DNA of 64,000 nt from CF-162 sp040882565 (GTDB taxonomy: Bacteria; Chloroflexota; Dehalococcoidia; SM23-28-2; RBG-16-64-32): positions 62,001-126,000 of the forward strand of contig JBBEAZ010000042.1 of assembly GCA_040882565.1 (NCBI GenBank), read 5' to 3'. This document shows, piece by piece, positions 52,215 through 59,872 of this stretch. The translations under genes and the position numbers were made by a program. Numbering within the stretch: position 1 is the stretch's first letter; each line of letters opens with the position of its first letter. Under the pieces are notes generated by a model that was given only the letters and a program-made list of their open reading frames with translations, was not told the origin of the DNA and made no database searches.

Positions 52215-53039
52215 CTAGACGCCGGCAACCGCCTTCACGAGTAACCGCGCGCCGAGCACCGCGATCGCCCCCGCCAGCAGCTTCAACGCCGTGCGCCCCC
52301 TGATCCGTTGAGCCAGCAGCGCCCCGATCTGCGCTCCGGGGACCGCGCCCACTGCCAGCGCCGCGATCTTCGCCGCCTCATCGCCTCCCAACGTCCCCGT
52401 CGCCAGGTGGATCGCCGACGCCCCTCCCGACATGAACACCAGAATGAACAACGAGGTGGCGACGGCAAACTGCATCGGAATGTGCAGCAGCATCGTCATC
52501 GCCGGCACGTGGATGATCCCGCCGCCGATCCCGAAAACGCTAGAAATGACGCCCACGCCCAGCGACAGCACGGCGCCCTGCCAGATGCGGTACGCATACA
52601 CGTACGTTCGCCCCTCCGTGTCGCTGATGCTGCGCCGCATCAGACCCGGCCCGCGCAATGGCTCACGGATCGCCGAAGGCCTGCTGCGAACCGACACTAT
52701 CGCAACGCCCGCTAGGAGCAACCCGAAGACACCCGTGAACACGCGTGCGGGAAAGTACTCCACGATGAACGCCCCCGCGATCACCCCGGGCGCCGACGAC
52801 ACCGCAAAGAGAAGCCCCGTCTGGTAGTCGATACGCCGCTGCCACGCATAGCCCGCAGAGCCGGACAACGCCGAGAGGCAAACCACCCCCAGCGAGATCG
52901 CCGTCACTTCCTCCGGCTCTAGGTCCGGGTACAGGATGAGCAGCACTGGAACGAGCACGAAACCGCCGCCGGCGCCGATAATCGTCCCGTAGGCGCCCAC
53001 AACAAGGCCCAGCAACGCCAGGCCCGCAAGCTCAAGCAA
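52215..53039 (-). CDS. TauE/SafE family sulfite/anion exporter
   Basis: 274-residue membrane protein with about eight segments. GLVVGAYGTIIGAGGGFVLV at the start and VGVISSVFGIGGGIIHVPAM in the middle are the paired GxGGGxxxxP signatures of the family, which exports sulfite, sulfolactate, taurine-derived or other organic anions. No sulfur-metabolism gene is nearby, so the substrate is unknown. It is transcribed from a start close to the repeat region before the scaffold gap. Confidence 0.88.
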   Translation of the reverse strand: MLELAGLALLGLVVGAYGTIIGAGGGFVLVPVLLILYPDLEPEEVTAISLGVVCLSALSGSAGYAWQRRIDYQTGLLFAVSSAPGVIAGAFIVEYFPARVFTGVFGLLLAGVAIVSVRSRPSAIREPLRGPGLMRRSISDTEGRTYVYAYRIWQGAVLSLGVGVISSVFGIGGGIIHVPAMTMLLHIPMQFAVATSLFILVFMSGGASAIHLATGTLGGDEAAKIAALAVGAVPGAQIGALLAQRIRGRTALKLLAGAIAVLGARLLVKAVAGV

Positions 53040-53082
53040 CCGAAGCTACCGAATAGTCACCCACCTACCAGCCGATAATACG

Positions 53083-53170
53083 CCCGTTTCCTGAGAGCAG
53101 CCGCAGCGCAGCGAAGGACCTCGCCCGCAAGGTTGAACATCACGCCGTACCCAAACCCGCGTCGCGCCCA
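53083..53170. repeat. 88-bp direct repeat, left of scaffold gap
   Basis: Begins CCCGTTTCCTGAGAGCAG and ends CGTCGCGCCCA. It matches 53293-53380 with about eight differences (around 91% identity). The Ns lie between the copies, so the repeat probably broke the assembly. Confidence 0.85.
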
Positions 53171-53184
53171 CCGCCCGCCTTGTG

Positions 53185-53284
53185 NNNNNNNNNNNNNNNN
53201 NNNNNNNNNNNNNNNNNNNNNNNNNNNNNNNNNNNNNNNNNNNNNNNNNNNNNNNNNNNNNNNNNNNNNNNNNNNNNNNNNNNN
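53185..53284. other. Scaffold gap of 100 N
   Basis: Exactly 100 unknown bases, the conventional filler for a gap of unknown size. The order and distance of the two sides are not guaranteed. Further repeat copies may be hidden here. In the whole 53040-53457 spacer I see no gene, only repeats and the gtrA promoter. Confidence 0.97.
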
Positions 53285-53292
53285 CCGGCCAA

Positions 53293-53380
53293 CCCGTTTC
53301 CTGAGCGCAGCCGCAGCGCAGCGAAGGACCCCGCCCGCGCGGTTGAACATCACGCCGTACCCAAACCTTGGTCGCGCCCC
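53293..53380. repeat. 88-bp direct repeat, right of scaffold gap
   Basis: Begins CCCGTTTCCTGAGCGCAG; partner of 53083-53170 in the same orientation. A short CAGCCGCAGCGCAGCGAAGG core is present in both copies. Confidence 0.85.
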
Positions 53381-53402
53381 CCGCCGTATCCGGATGGGTT
53401 TC

Positions 53403-53431
53403 TTGCACGCCTGGCAACGCTCCCCTATTCT
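53403..53431 (+). promoter_or_regulatory. gtrA operon promoter (TTGCAC-N17-TATTCT)
   Basis: TTGCAC at 53403-53408, 17 nt, TATTCT at 53426-53431. Start near 53438, about 20 nt before the ATG at 53458. Confidence 0.65.
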
Positions 53432-53457
53432 GGATTAGAGGCCCCGCGCCTGCGACT

Positions 53458-53988
53458 ATGGAGACCTCAGCCGCCGCACCCTCCCCTCTTTCGCCCGTCA
53501 TTGACCGCTTCGCCGCACGTCTGCATCTATCGCCGGCGTTCATCAAGTTCCTGATGGTGGGCGCGATCGCCTATTTCATCAACCAGATAGCGCTTCTACT
53601 TCTGTATGACGTGCTGCCTGTACTTCCCGCGAAGGACCAGGCACTCGATTTCGGCCTCTTCACGCACCCGGACATCCGGCTCCTGCTGGCGTCGGTGATC
53701 GCCGTCGAGACCGCGATCGTCTTCAAGTTCTACGCGCTGGAGAACTGGACCTTCCGCGACCGCCCGCGACGCGGCTGGGGACCCGTCCGCTTCCTCCAGT
53801 TCAACGCCAGTTGCGCGCTCGGCCCGGTGATCACCGTGACCACCGTCAACATTCTGACGCCGGTCTTCGGGATCAGCCCCTACATCTCGAACACGGCAGG
53901 GACTCTGGTCGGCGTCGTTGTCAACTGGGCGTTCAGCGCCTATCTCATCTGGCCACACGCCAAGGCACAGGGAACCGGGGTCGTCTGA
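53458..53988 (+). CDS. GtrA family membrane protein
   Basis: 176-residue protein with four membrane helices, the GtrA-like fold. FIKFLMVGAIAYFINQIALL is the first helix, NWTFRDRPRRGWGPVRFLQF the conserved cytoplasmic loop, and VGVVVNWAFSAYLIW the last helix. GtrA proteins are thought to flip polyprenyl-phosphate-linked sugars across the membrane for cell-surface glycosylation. The ATG at 53458 is preceded by a good promoter; its stop overlaps the next gene's start by 1 nt. Together with GT2 and the multi-TM neighbour it suggests a surface-glycan pathway. Confidence 0.88.
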   Translation: METSAAAPSPLSPVIDRFAARLHLSPAFIKFLMVGAIAYFINQIALLLLYDVLPVLPAKDQALDFGLFTHPDIRLLLASVIAVETAIVFKFYALENWTFRDRPRRGWGPVRFLQFNASCALGPVITVTTVNILTPVFGISPYISNTAGTLVGVVVNWAFSAYLIWPHAKAQGTGVV

Positions 53989-55553
53989 TGTCGGAGGCCG
54001 AGACCGGCACCGATCAGCCAGCGGCGTTCAGCATCCCATTCGTCATCGAACGCAGCCGGGTCACCGTCATCGGCTGGTGCGTCGTGCTGGCCATCCTCGT
54101 TTTCTCCGTGTACTGGTTCCTCGGGCCGCAGAGCACCGCATATAGCTACCAGGTGCAGCAGGCGAACAACATCATCCACGGCCACCTGGACCTCGTGCCT
54201 GAGTACACTCCGACGCTCGGCGTGCTCGAGCGAGTCCTCTACGACGGCGAGGGCTTTTGCCTGCCGCAAGGCGAGTCGCGGGGTGTGGAAGAGATCGAGA
54301 ACCCCCGCTTTTCGCCCAACTGCAAAACGTACATGCAGCACTCGCTCGGGCCGGCCTTCATGGTGGTGCCCGGCGTCCTGGTGTGGGGAGTCGAGCTGAA
54401 CCAGACGCTCGTCTCCGTGGTCATCGCCGCAATGACTGCCCCGTTGGTCTTCCTCATCTCGCGGTACATGAGCACGAAACTCGTGAACCAACTCGCGCTG
54501 ACCGCGATGATGATGTTCGGGACGATCCTCTGGTGGGTCGGCGCCAACGGTGGAGTTTGGATGTTCGCTCACACGACGTCTCTGTTCTTCATTTTCGGCG
54601 CAATCTACTTCACGGTGGGCAGGCAGAACCCGTTCCTCGCCGCCGCCTGCCTGGGCGCCGCGTTCTTATGCCGCCCCACGATGATCCTCACTGGCCTCTT
54701 CTTCGTGATCATGTTCTCGCCCCTTTGGCTACGGCCGGCCGCGCCCGGGCTCAGCCTCTGGCAGCGAATCAACCCGGAGCCGGTCTGGATGTTCGGCAGC
54801 GGCATCCTTCCCTTCTTCTTCGTCGAGATGCTGGTGAACTACCTGCGCTTCGACGATCCACTCGAGACCGGCTACGGCTACACGGAGCAGACCCGCCAGA
54901 CCCACTTGCAGGCGTCCGTCTACCAGAAGGGCCTCTTCGACATCAGCTATGTGGAGAGGCACCCGCCGGTGGTGCTGGAGCAGACTCCGGTGTTCCAGAA
55001 GAACGGGCCGTACATCATGCCGTCCTGGTTCGGGATGGCGATGTGGATCACGACGCCGGCACTGTTGCTGGCGTACTTCCCGAACATCAAGACAGACCGC
55101 CGCATCTGGATCCCGGCCGCCTGCGCACTCGCGATCACCGCGACGATCATCCTGTCACGGGGCATCTCCCGGGCCTGGGACGACGGCTGGGCGACGACCG
55201 ACATTCCGTTCGGCATCCACCTCTTGCCGTTCTGGGCGCTTACCGCGCTCGCGATCGTCTGGGCGGTTCGCCAACAAGACCGCCTGGTGCTGGCCTGCTG
55301 GGCCGCAATCATCCCTACGGCGTTTTTCCTCTTCACATTCGCCGCTACTGGATGGGCGCAGTTCGGATACCGCTATGGGCTGGACTTCACGCCGTTCCTC
55401 TGGCTCCTTGCCGCCAGGCAGATCGGGGATCAACAGAAGTGGTACCACATCGCGCTCATCGCCGCCGGCATCGCCGTCAACATGATGGGCGTGCTCTGGA
55501 TTTACCAGTTCGAGCCGCACCACACAAACGGCTGGTCCTGGGTCGTGTTCTAG
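53988..55553 (+). CDS. Polytopic membrane protein, GT-C glycosyltransferase-like
   Basis: 521-residue protein with roughly 11-12 membrane segments and a long extracytoplasmic loop early on (about residues 55-115, Cys-containing). General shape and neighbours resemble GT-C glycosyltransferases (ArnT/PMT-type) that use polyprenyl-phospho-sugars. No DxD or DD motif stands out near the first loop, so catalytic function is unproven. It begins on a TGATG overlap with gtrA, so the two proteins are translated together. Its stop abuts the convergent methyltransferase gene. Confidence 0.6.
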   Translation: MSEAETGTDQPAAFSIPFVIERSRVTVIGWCVVLAILVFSVYWFLGPQSTAYSYQVQQANNIIHGHLDLVPEYTPTLGVLERVLYDGEGFCLPQGESRGVEEIENPRFSPNCKTYMQHSLGPAFMVVPGVLVWGVELNQTLVSVVIAAMTAPLVFLISRYMSTKLVNQLALTAMMMFGTILWWVGANGGVWMFAHTTSLFFIFGAIYFTVGRQNPFLAAACLGAAFLCRPTMILTGLFFVIMFSPLWLRPAAPGLSLWQRINPEPVWMFGSGILPFFFVEMLVNYLRFDDPLETGYGYTEQTRQTHLQASVYQKGLFDISYVERHPPVVLEQTPVFQKNGPYIMPSWFGMAMWITTPALLLAYFPNIKTDRRIWIPAACALAITATIILSRGISRAWDDGWATTDIPFGIHLLPFWALTALAIVWAVRQQDRLVLACWAAIIPTAFFLFTFAATGWAQFGYRYGLDFTPFLWLLAARQIGDQQKWYHIALIAAGIAVNMMGVLWIYQFEPHHTNGWSWVVF

Positions 55554-56282
55554 TCAGTCCGCGCGGCGGCAGACAGCGACCAGGCTGAGACCCCAGAGAC
55601 CGCGGACCGCCAGCCGCTCGAACGTCGCGAAGGCGGGCGTCAGCCGGTCATAGAGACTGAAGAGCGTGCGTCCGGCCGTCTTGCGCCGTAATAGTCCGCC
55701 CGCGAACCACCCGGGCACACCGAACGCGTTAAAGCGGTACATATGCTCCACGTTCCAACCATTGGCGGTGAGCCGCGATTCCAGCTCCCCCCTACGGTAG
55801 CGACGGAAGTGCCCAACGGCCTTATCCATCGAGTTGAACAGCCACGGATATGCCGGCACCAGGACCACCAGCAGGCCACCCGGTTTGACCCGCTCCCGCA
55901 TGTTTCTCAACGCCTGCTCGTCATCATGAAGATGCTCCAGGACGTTCAGGCAAATCATCGAGTCCACCAGCGCGAAGTCCGGCAGGCCCGTGAGTTCACA
56001 GAGGTCCACCTGAAACACCGTGACCGAAGGGTTATGCCCAAACCGCTCCCGAAGGTGATCCGAGAACGCAGGCTCGTACTCCAGGGCAACCACTTCGCGG
56101 CCATCGGCGATCAGTAGGTCGATGAAGGTGCCAATGCCGGCACCAGCGTCAGCGACTCGCCCACCGATGTCCTTCTTGACTGAGTCGTACATCCACCGGG
56201 CGAAGCGGGGCATTGTCGCTTCGGTTTCATGCAGGGCTGACGCCAGCGCGCTCGGATGCCCATCGTGCGACTTGTTCGTCAC
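55554..56282 (-). CDS. Class I SAM-dependent methyltransferase
   Basis: 242-residue methyltransferase. VADAGAGIGTFIDLLIADGR is motif I (SAM-binding), VALEYEP holds the acidic residue after beta-2, and DSMICLNVLEHLHDDEQALR is motif IV. The C-terminal AFGVPGWFAGGLLRRKTAGR region is hydrophobic and may be membrane-associated. The partner GT2 gene overlaps by 4 nt on the same strand, so sugar or lipid-linked methylation is a reasonable guess. The acceptor is unknown. Confidence 0.85.
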   Translation of the reverse strand: MTNKSHDGHPSALASALHETEATMPRFARWMYDSVKKDIGGRVADAGAGIGTFIDLLIADGREVVALEYEPAFSDHLRERFGHNPSVTVFQVDLCELTGLPDFALVDSMICLNVLEHLHDDEQALRNMRERVKPGGLLVVLVPAYPWLFNSMDKAVGHFRRYRRGELESRLTANGWNVEHMYRFNAFGVPGWFAGGLLRRKTAGRTLFSLYDRLTPAFATFERLAVRGLWGLSLVAVCRRAD

Positions 56283-57493
56283 GTTCGGTCTGGCTCCTCG
56301 GCTGTAATGGAGGTCTCCTCATGCTGGCCCGCCCGCAGCACGCCGATGAGCACCGCCGACACGATGAGGTTGAGGCCTGAGACGACGAGCGTCTGCGCGA
56401 CGGCGCCGAGACCCAGCGCGAGATCTGGCGGTTCGTCACCCGTCCACCTCCAGAGGAGGTAGACGTCTAGGCCGATCCCACCTATGAGGCAGGCTATGCC
56501 GGCCAGCAGGAAATAGTCGCCGATGGGCAGGCGTTCGTCGCGCAGCGTGTTGACTACGCGACCCGCGAAGGCGACGCCGCGCCGCCAGGCAAGCCACTTC
56601 GCCGCGATTCCGAGCGTCAGGAATGCGACCCCGCCGGGAACGAGAATGCCGCCGGCGAACACCGGTTGCCAGCGAACCGAACCAACATCAACACCATTAC
56701 TCGCGGCGACCCCGAGAGCCAACGAGGCGATGCCGAGGATGATCGCCGCGATGCCGGGATAGATGAACACGAGGTCCGCGCTCTCCAGCATGATGAAGCG
56801 CGCGATCGCCCAGCCGTGCGTCAACCCTCGCAGTTTGCTGGGCTCCTGGCGCACCGCATAGGAGATCGGCACCTCCTTGACACGCAAGTGATTGCGCCCC
56901 GCGCGCAGGCACATCTCTGACTCCAGCTCGAACCCAGCCGCGGCGGGCGCCATCGTCTCCCAGGCATTGCGGGTGAAGGCCCGCAGCCCGGAGAGAACGT
57001 CGCCGAACGGCTGGCGCGTGATCACGCTGATGAGGGCGCCGAAGAGCGGGTTGCCGATCCGGCGGTGCAGCCAAGGCATCGACTTGCGCTCCATCTCACC
57101 CTTGAGCCTGTTGCCAATGACCATGTCGTAGCCCTCTTGCAGGGGACGGACGACCGGGTCGAGGTCGCTCAGATCGTATGTCCCGTCTCCGTCTGACATC
57201 ACGATCATTCGTCCCCGCGACTCGCGTACGCCGGTACGGAAAGCGTTCCCCTTCCCGCGCAGTGTCTCCACGATCACGCGTGCCCCAGCCGCCCGCGCGA
57301 CTTCTGAAGTGCGGTCCGTCGATGCGTTGTCGACTACGAGGACCTCGCCGGTCAGACCGGAGTGCTTCAGCCACGCGCCTGCCCTCGTGACGCAGTTGGC
57401 GACGGATTTCTCCTCGTTGAGGCAGGGGATGATGATCGAGACGTCCAGTTGTTCGCGAGTCTGCGCCTGCGTCGTCTCCTCGGCTACCTTCAT
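56279..57493 (-). CDS. Glycosyltransferase family 2 with C-terminal membrane region
   Basis: 404-residue enzyme. The N-terminal GT-A fold starts LDVSIIIPCLNEEKSVANCV, then VLVVDNASTDRTSEVARAAG and MVIGNRLKGE. The metal-binding Asp is in MIVMSDGDGTYDL, and QEPSKLRGLTHGW follows. Four membrane helices at the C-terminus (about 240-400) resemble DPM1/GtrB-type polyprenyl-phosphate glycosyltransferases. With gtrA it could load and flip a lipid-linked sugar. The start at 57493 lies 7 nt after TAGAAT; the upstream ATG at 57502 would overlap that box. Confidence 0.9.
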   Translation of the reverse strand: MKVAEETTQAQTREQLDVSIIIPCLNEEKSVANCVTRAGAWLKHSGLTGEVLVVDNASTDRTSEVARAAGARVIVETLRGKGNAFRTGVRESRGRMIVMSDGDGTYDLSDLDPVVRPLQEGYDMVIGNRLKGEMERKSMPWLHRRIGNPLFGALISVITRQPFGDVLSGLRAFTRNAWETMAPAAAGFELESEMCLRAGRNHLRVKEVPISYAVRQEPSKLRGLTHGWAIARFIMLESADLVFIYPGIAAIILGIASLALGVAASNGVDVGSVRWQPVFAGGILVPGGVAFLTLGIAAKWLAWRRGVAFAGRVVNTLRDERLPIGDYFLLAGIACLIGGIGLDVYLLWRWTGDEPPDLALGLGAVAQTLVVSGLNLIVSAVLIGVLRAGQHEETSITAEEPDRT

Positions 57494-57500
57494 TAGCGCC

Positions 57501-57506
57501 ATTCTA
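57501..57506 (-). promoter_or_regulatory. -10 box for a leaderless GT2-methyltransferase transcript
   Basis: TAGAAT on the minus strand ends 7 nt before the ATG at 57493, consistent with leaderless transcription. The rest of the spacer, 57507-57785, shows no gene. Confidence 0.45.
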
Positions 57507-57785
57507 GGGGATAGACACGCTTCAGGCTGCGCTCAGCATCTGAGACGACGGCCCCAACCGCCGTGAAGTATGAGTGGACAGGGAGATAACTGGCAAAATG
57601 CGAACTCAAGACAACATCGCACATGATTTTTGAGCCATGGACCGCCGCAACAACATTGGCGATACCGGCGTCACTATTACTGGCCGAACAGCGAAGCCGC
57701 AACCACACGCGGGCGCTCTACGTTGAGCGTTTCCCTGAAGGCAGATGTCGCGTGCAGGTTCCGCATCGCTTAGCCGCTGGCAGAT

Positions 57786-59297
57786 ATGCGAATACTGGGC
57801 GCGCCAATCAGAGATGGCTTCGTACCCGGCAAAGCCCGGGAGAACGAGGCCGCCCGCGACATTCCGGTCGGCGGGCTCAACGGCTTCATCCTCAACGTCC
57901 TCGTCGCTCTCACGTTCACCGCCGGCCTCGCCCTGGTCGCCTACGGGGGACTCCTCGCACTGGACGGCACCGACTGGCAGCTTGTCGCAGCGCTGGCGCT
58001 GATCGCGATCCTGGCAGAACGTACGGACTTGAGCCTCTATGGCGACAGCCGGGTCTCGCTGGCGATCGTGCCGATCTTCGCCACGGTCATCGGCAGCGGC
58101 ATGCCCGGATTGGCAATTGTCGTGCCGCTGGCGGTCATCGCCTCGGCGTGGGGCAGGCCGCTGCGCAAGACTGCGTTCAACTTTGGCGCGTTGATGCTCT
58201 CAGCTGCGGCAGCAGCGGCGGTCTTACAATCGCCCGGCAGCGAAATCAAGTGGCCTGACATTTTGCTCCCGGCCGCGATCGCGGGTGGCGTGAACTTCAT
58301 CGTCAACACGGTTCTCGTGTCCACCGCAATCGCTCTCAGTAGCCGCTCCTCCATCCCGAAAGTCTGGACCGAACACTTCCCCTGGCTCCTACCCCACTAC
58401 CTCCTGCTGGCTGTGCTTGGCCTGGCAATGGTTGCGGCAGACCAGGCGATGGGCCTCTGGGGCATCGCTGCGTTCCTCGCGCCGCCCCTGATGATGCGGT
58501 TCTCGATAAAGCAGTATCTCGACCGCACCAGCAAGAATGTCCTGGACCTGCGGCACGCTCACAACCAGCTTCAGCACGCGCACGGTCAACTGACCGACGC
58601 CATGGCCAGCCTGGGCAAGGCCTACGACGGGACCCTGCGCTCGCTCGTCGCGGCCCTCGACATGCGCGACAGCGAAACTGCTGGCCACTCCGAGCGTGTC
58701 GCCGATCTGACGATGGCGATCGCCGAGGAGTTGGGTATCCAGAAGGACACGGACGAATCGCGCAAGATCTACTGGGGTGCCCTTCTGCACGATGTCGGCA
58801 AGATCGCCGTCCCGGACGTGATCCTGCGCAAGCCCGGCAGCCTGACGGATGAAGAGTGGGTGCACATGCGCACTCACGCCCGCGCTGGCTACGAGATCCT
58901 CCAGAAGGTGAGCTTCCTCGCCGACACCAGCGAGATGGTGTTTTCGCATCACGAGCGCTACGACGGCACGGGCTATCCACGCGGCCTCGCCGGCCAGGAC
59001 ATCCCCCTGGGAGCCCGCATCTTCTCCATCGCCGACGCCTTCGACGCGATGACGTCCGACCGAACTTACCGCGCCGCGATGCCCGCCGAGGAAGCGCTCG
59101 CTGAGCTCCTCCGCAACAGCGGCACGCAGTTCGACCCGACCGCGGTTCGCGCCTTCCTCAGCGTCTACCAGCAGCGGTTCGTCGGCACCGTCCACCACCA
59201 CCTGCTCGCGGGCGGCTCGTCTCCGCGGCGCCTGGAGCTGAGCGAAGCCCTCAAGCAGGCGATCGCCGAAGCAGCCGGCCTCGACGACGAACTCTAG
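57786..59297 (+). CDS. HD-GYP domain cyclic-di-GMP phosphodiesterase with N-terminal membrane sensor
   Basis: 503-residue protein. About seven membrane helices in residues 32-240 form a MASE-like or transporter-like sensor, followed by a linker helix and an HD-GYP domain: HDVGKI at 335-340, HHERYDGTGYP at 388-398, and LGARIFSIADAFDAMTS after it. All metal-binding histidines and aspartates are present, so hydrolysis of c-di-GMP is expected. It is the second HD-GYP in the window, but it has no GGDEF. A terminator-like hairpin follows at 59314. Confidence 0.9.
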   Translation: MRILGAPIRDGFVPGKARENEAARDIPVGGLNGFILNVLVALTFTAGLALVAYGGLLALDGTDWQLVAALALIAILAERTDLSLYGDSRVSLAIVPIFATVIGSGMPGLAIVVPLAVIASAWGRPLRKTAFNFGALMLSAAAAAAVLQSPGSEIKWPDILLPAAIAGGVNFIVNTVLVSTAIALSSRSSIPKVWTEHFPWLLPHYLLLAVLGLAMVAADQAMGLWGIAAFLAPPLMMRFSIKQYLDRTSKNVLDLRHAHNQLQHAHGQLTDAMASLGKAYDGTLRSLVAALDMRDSETAGHSERVADLTMAIAEELGIQKDTDESRKIYWGALLHDVGKIAVPDVILRKPGSLTDEEWVHMRTHARAGYEILQKVSFLADTSEMVFSHHERYDGTGYPRGLAGQDIPLGARIFSIADAFDAMTSDRTYRAAMPAEEALAELLRNSGTQFDPTAVRAFLSVYQQRFVGTVHHHLLAGGSSPRRLELSEALKQAIAEAAGLDDEL

Positions 59298-59313
59298 TCC
59301 CGGCCACTCGGCT

Positions 59314-59341
59314 CAATCAAGGGCAACTTGATTGCGTTTTC
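59314..59341 (+). terminator. Hairpin and T-run after the HD-GYP gene
   Basis: CAATCAAG (59314-59321) pairs with CTTGATTG (59327-59334) around a GGCAA loop, followed by CGTTTT. It is a GC-poor stem, 17 nt after the stop. The motif ACTTGATTGCGTT recurs at 59390-59402. Confidence 0.5.
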
Positions 59342-59651
59342 GGAATTTCTTGCGTTGAGCCGCGCTCCAGATAGAGACGGGCGGGGCTGACTTGATTGCG
59401 TTCAAGATGATTGTCTCTGGTGTGCGTGTGGGGAGGCCAGGGTGCAACGGGACGGTTCGAGGTTGTTAGGGCGAAAGCCGGTGTAACTCCGAGGGGTTGG
59501 TGGCACTGTCGTCGGAGGCCACGTGCTGTACGATATCGTACCGAGCAGCTTTTCAGCGTCTCGCGTATGTTGGCGATTGAGACAGACCATCGGCCCGGCG
59601 TGGCGACTGGATCCCAGAAACCGCCGTTGTACTGAAACCTGCCCCTCGGTA

Positions 59652-59783
59652 TATTTCATTTTCCCCGCATCGCTGGCCACAGACGCGGACCATGCCTTCA
59701 ATGACCCGAAGAGCGAGGATCCGGACCCGATCTTCGCCGCCATCGGCTCGCAGCTGACGGCAGGCTCAAAGCTGGTCGAGTAA
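59652..59783 (+). pseudogene. C-terminal remnant of a vWA/pilus-type protein
   Basis: An open stretch ending DPDPIFAAIGSQLTAGSKLV and a final Glu before the TAA. This looks like the last helix of TadG/TadE-linked von Willebrand A proteins, where the vWA domain ends in an IFxxIGxxL helix. The preceding 40 residues in this frame do not look like protein, and no start or MIDAS site is present. The likely explanation is a decayed gene cut on its left. Confidence 0.3.
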
Positions 59784-59803
59784 CCGACCCAGGGTTCCAT
59801 CTC

Positions 59804-59830
59804 AGCGCCGCCGGACTTTACGGCGGCGCT
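59804..59830 (+). terminator. Strong hairpin after the vWA remnant
   Basis: AGCGCCGCCG (59804-59813) and CGGCGGCGCT (59821-59830) form a perfect 10-bp stem around a GACTTTA loop, followed by GCTCTTT. The T-run is weak. Confidence 0.5.
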
Positions 59831-59857
59831 GCTCTTTGGGTGCGGCGCCGAACCTTG

Positions 59858-59863
59858 TATAAT
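59858..59863 (+). promoter_or_regulatory. -10 box for a leaderless larA-like transcript
   Basis: A perfect TATAAT ending 9 nt before the ATG at 59873, with TTTGGG 17 nt further upstream as a poor -35. Confidence 0.55.
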
Positions 59864-59872
59864 CCCGGCGCG

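Larger units (their letters stand above)
59298..59872. other. 575-bp spacer with a gene remnant, hairpins and the larA promoter
   Basis: No intact gene is supported. The left part holds a terminator-like hairpin and the repeated ACTTGATTGCGTT. The middle (about 59410-59640) is unassigned. The right part holds the tail of a vWA gene, a 10-bp stem hairpin and the larA -10. A possible T-loop-like TTCGAGG at 59457 is not part of a foldable tRNA. Confidence 0.5.

Noticed and set aside
53046..53546. Open frames running across the N block
   Set aside because: They exist only because Ns are read as unknown residues; the flanking codons are non-coding repeat.
57507..57785. Small protein frames between the GT2 and HD-GYP genes
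   Set aside because: They lack ribosome-binding sites and codon patterns like those of neighbours, and the plus-strand frame continues antiphase through the HD-GYP gene.
59448..59475. TTCGAGG suggesting a tRNA T-loop
   Set aside because: No acceptor stem, D-arm or anticodon arm can be folded around it.
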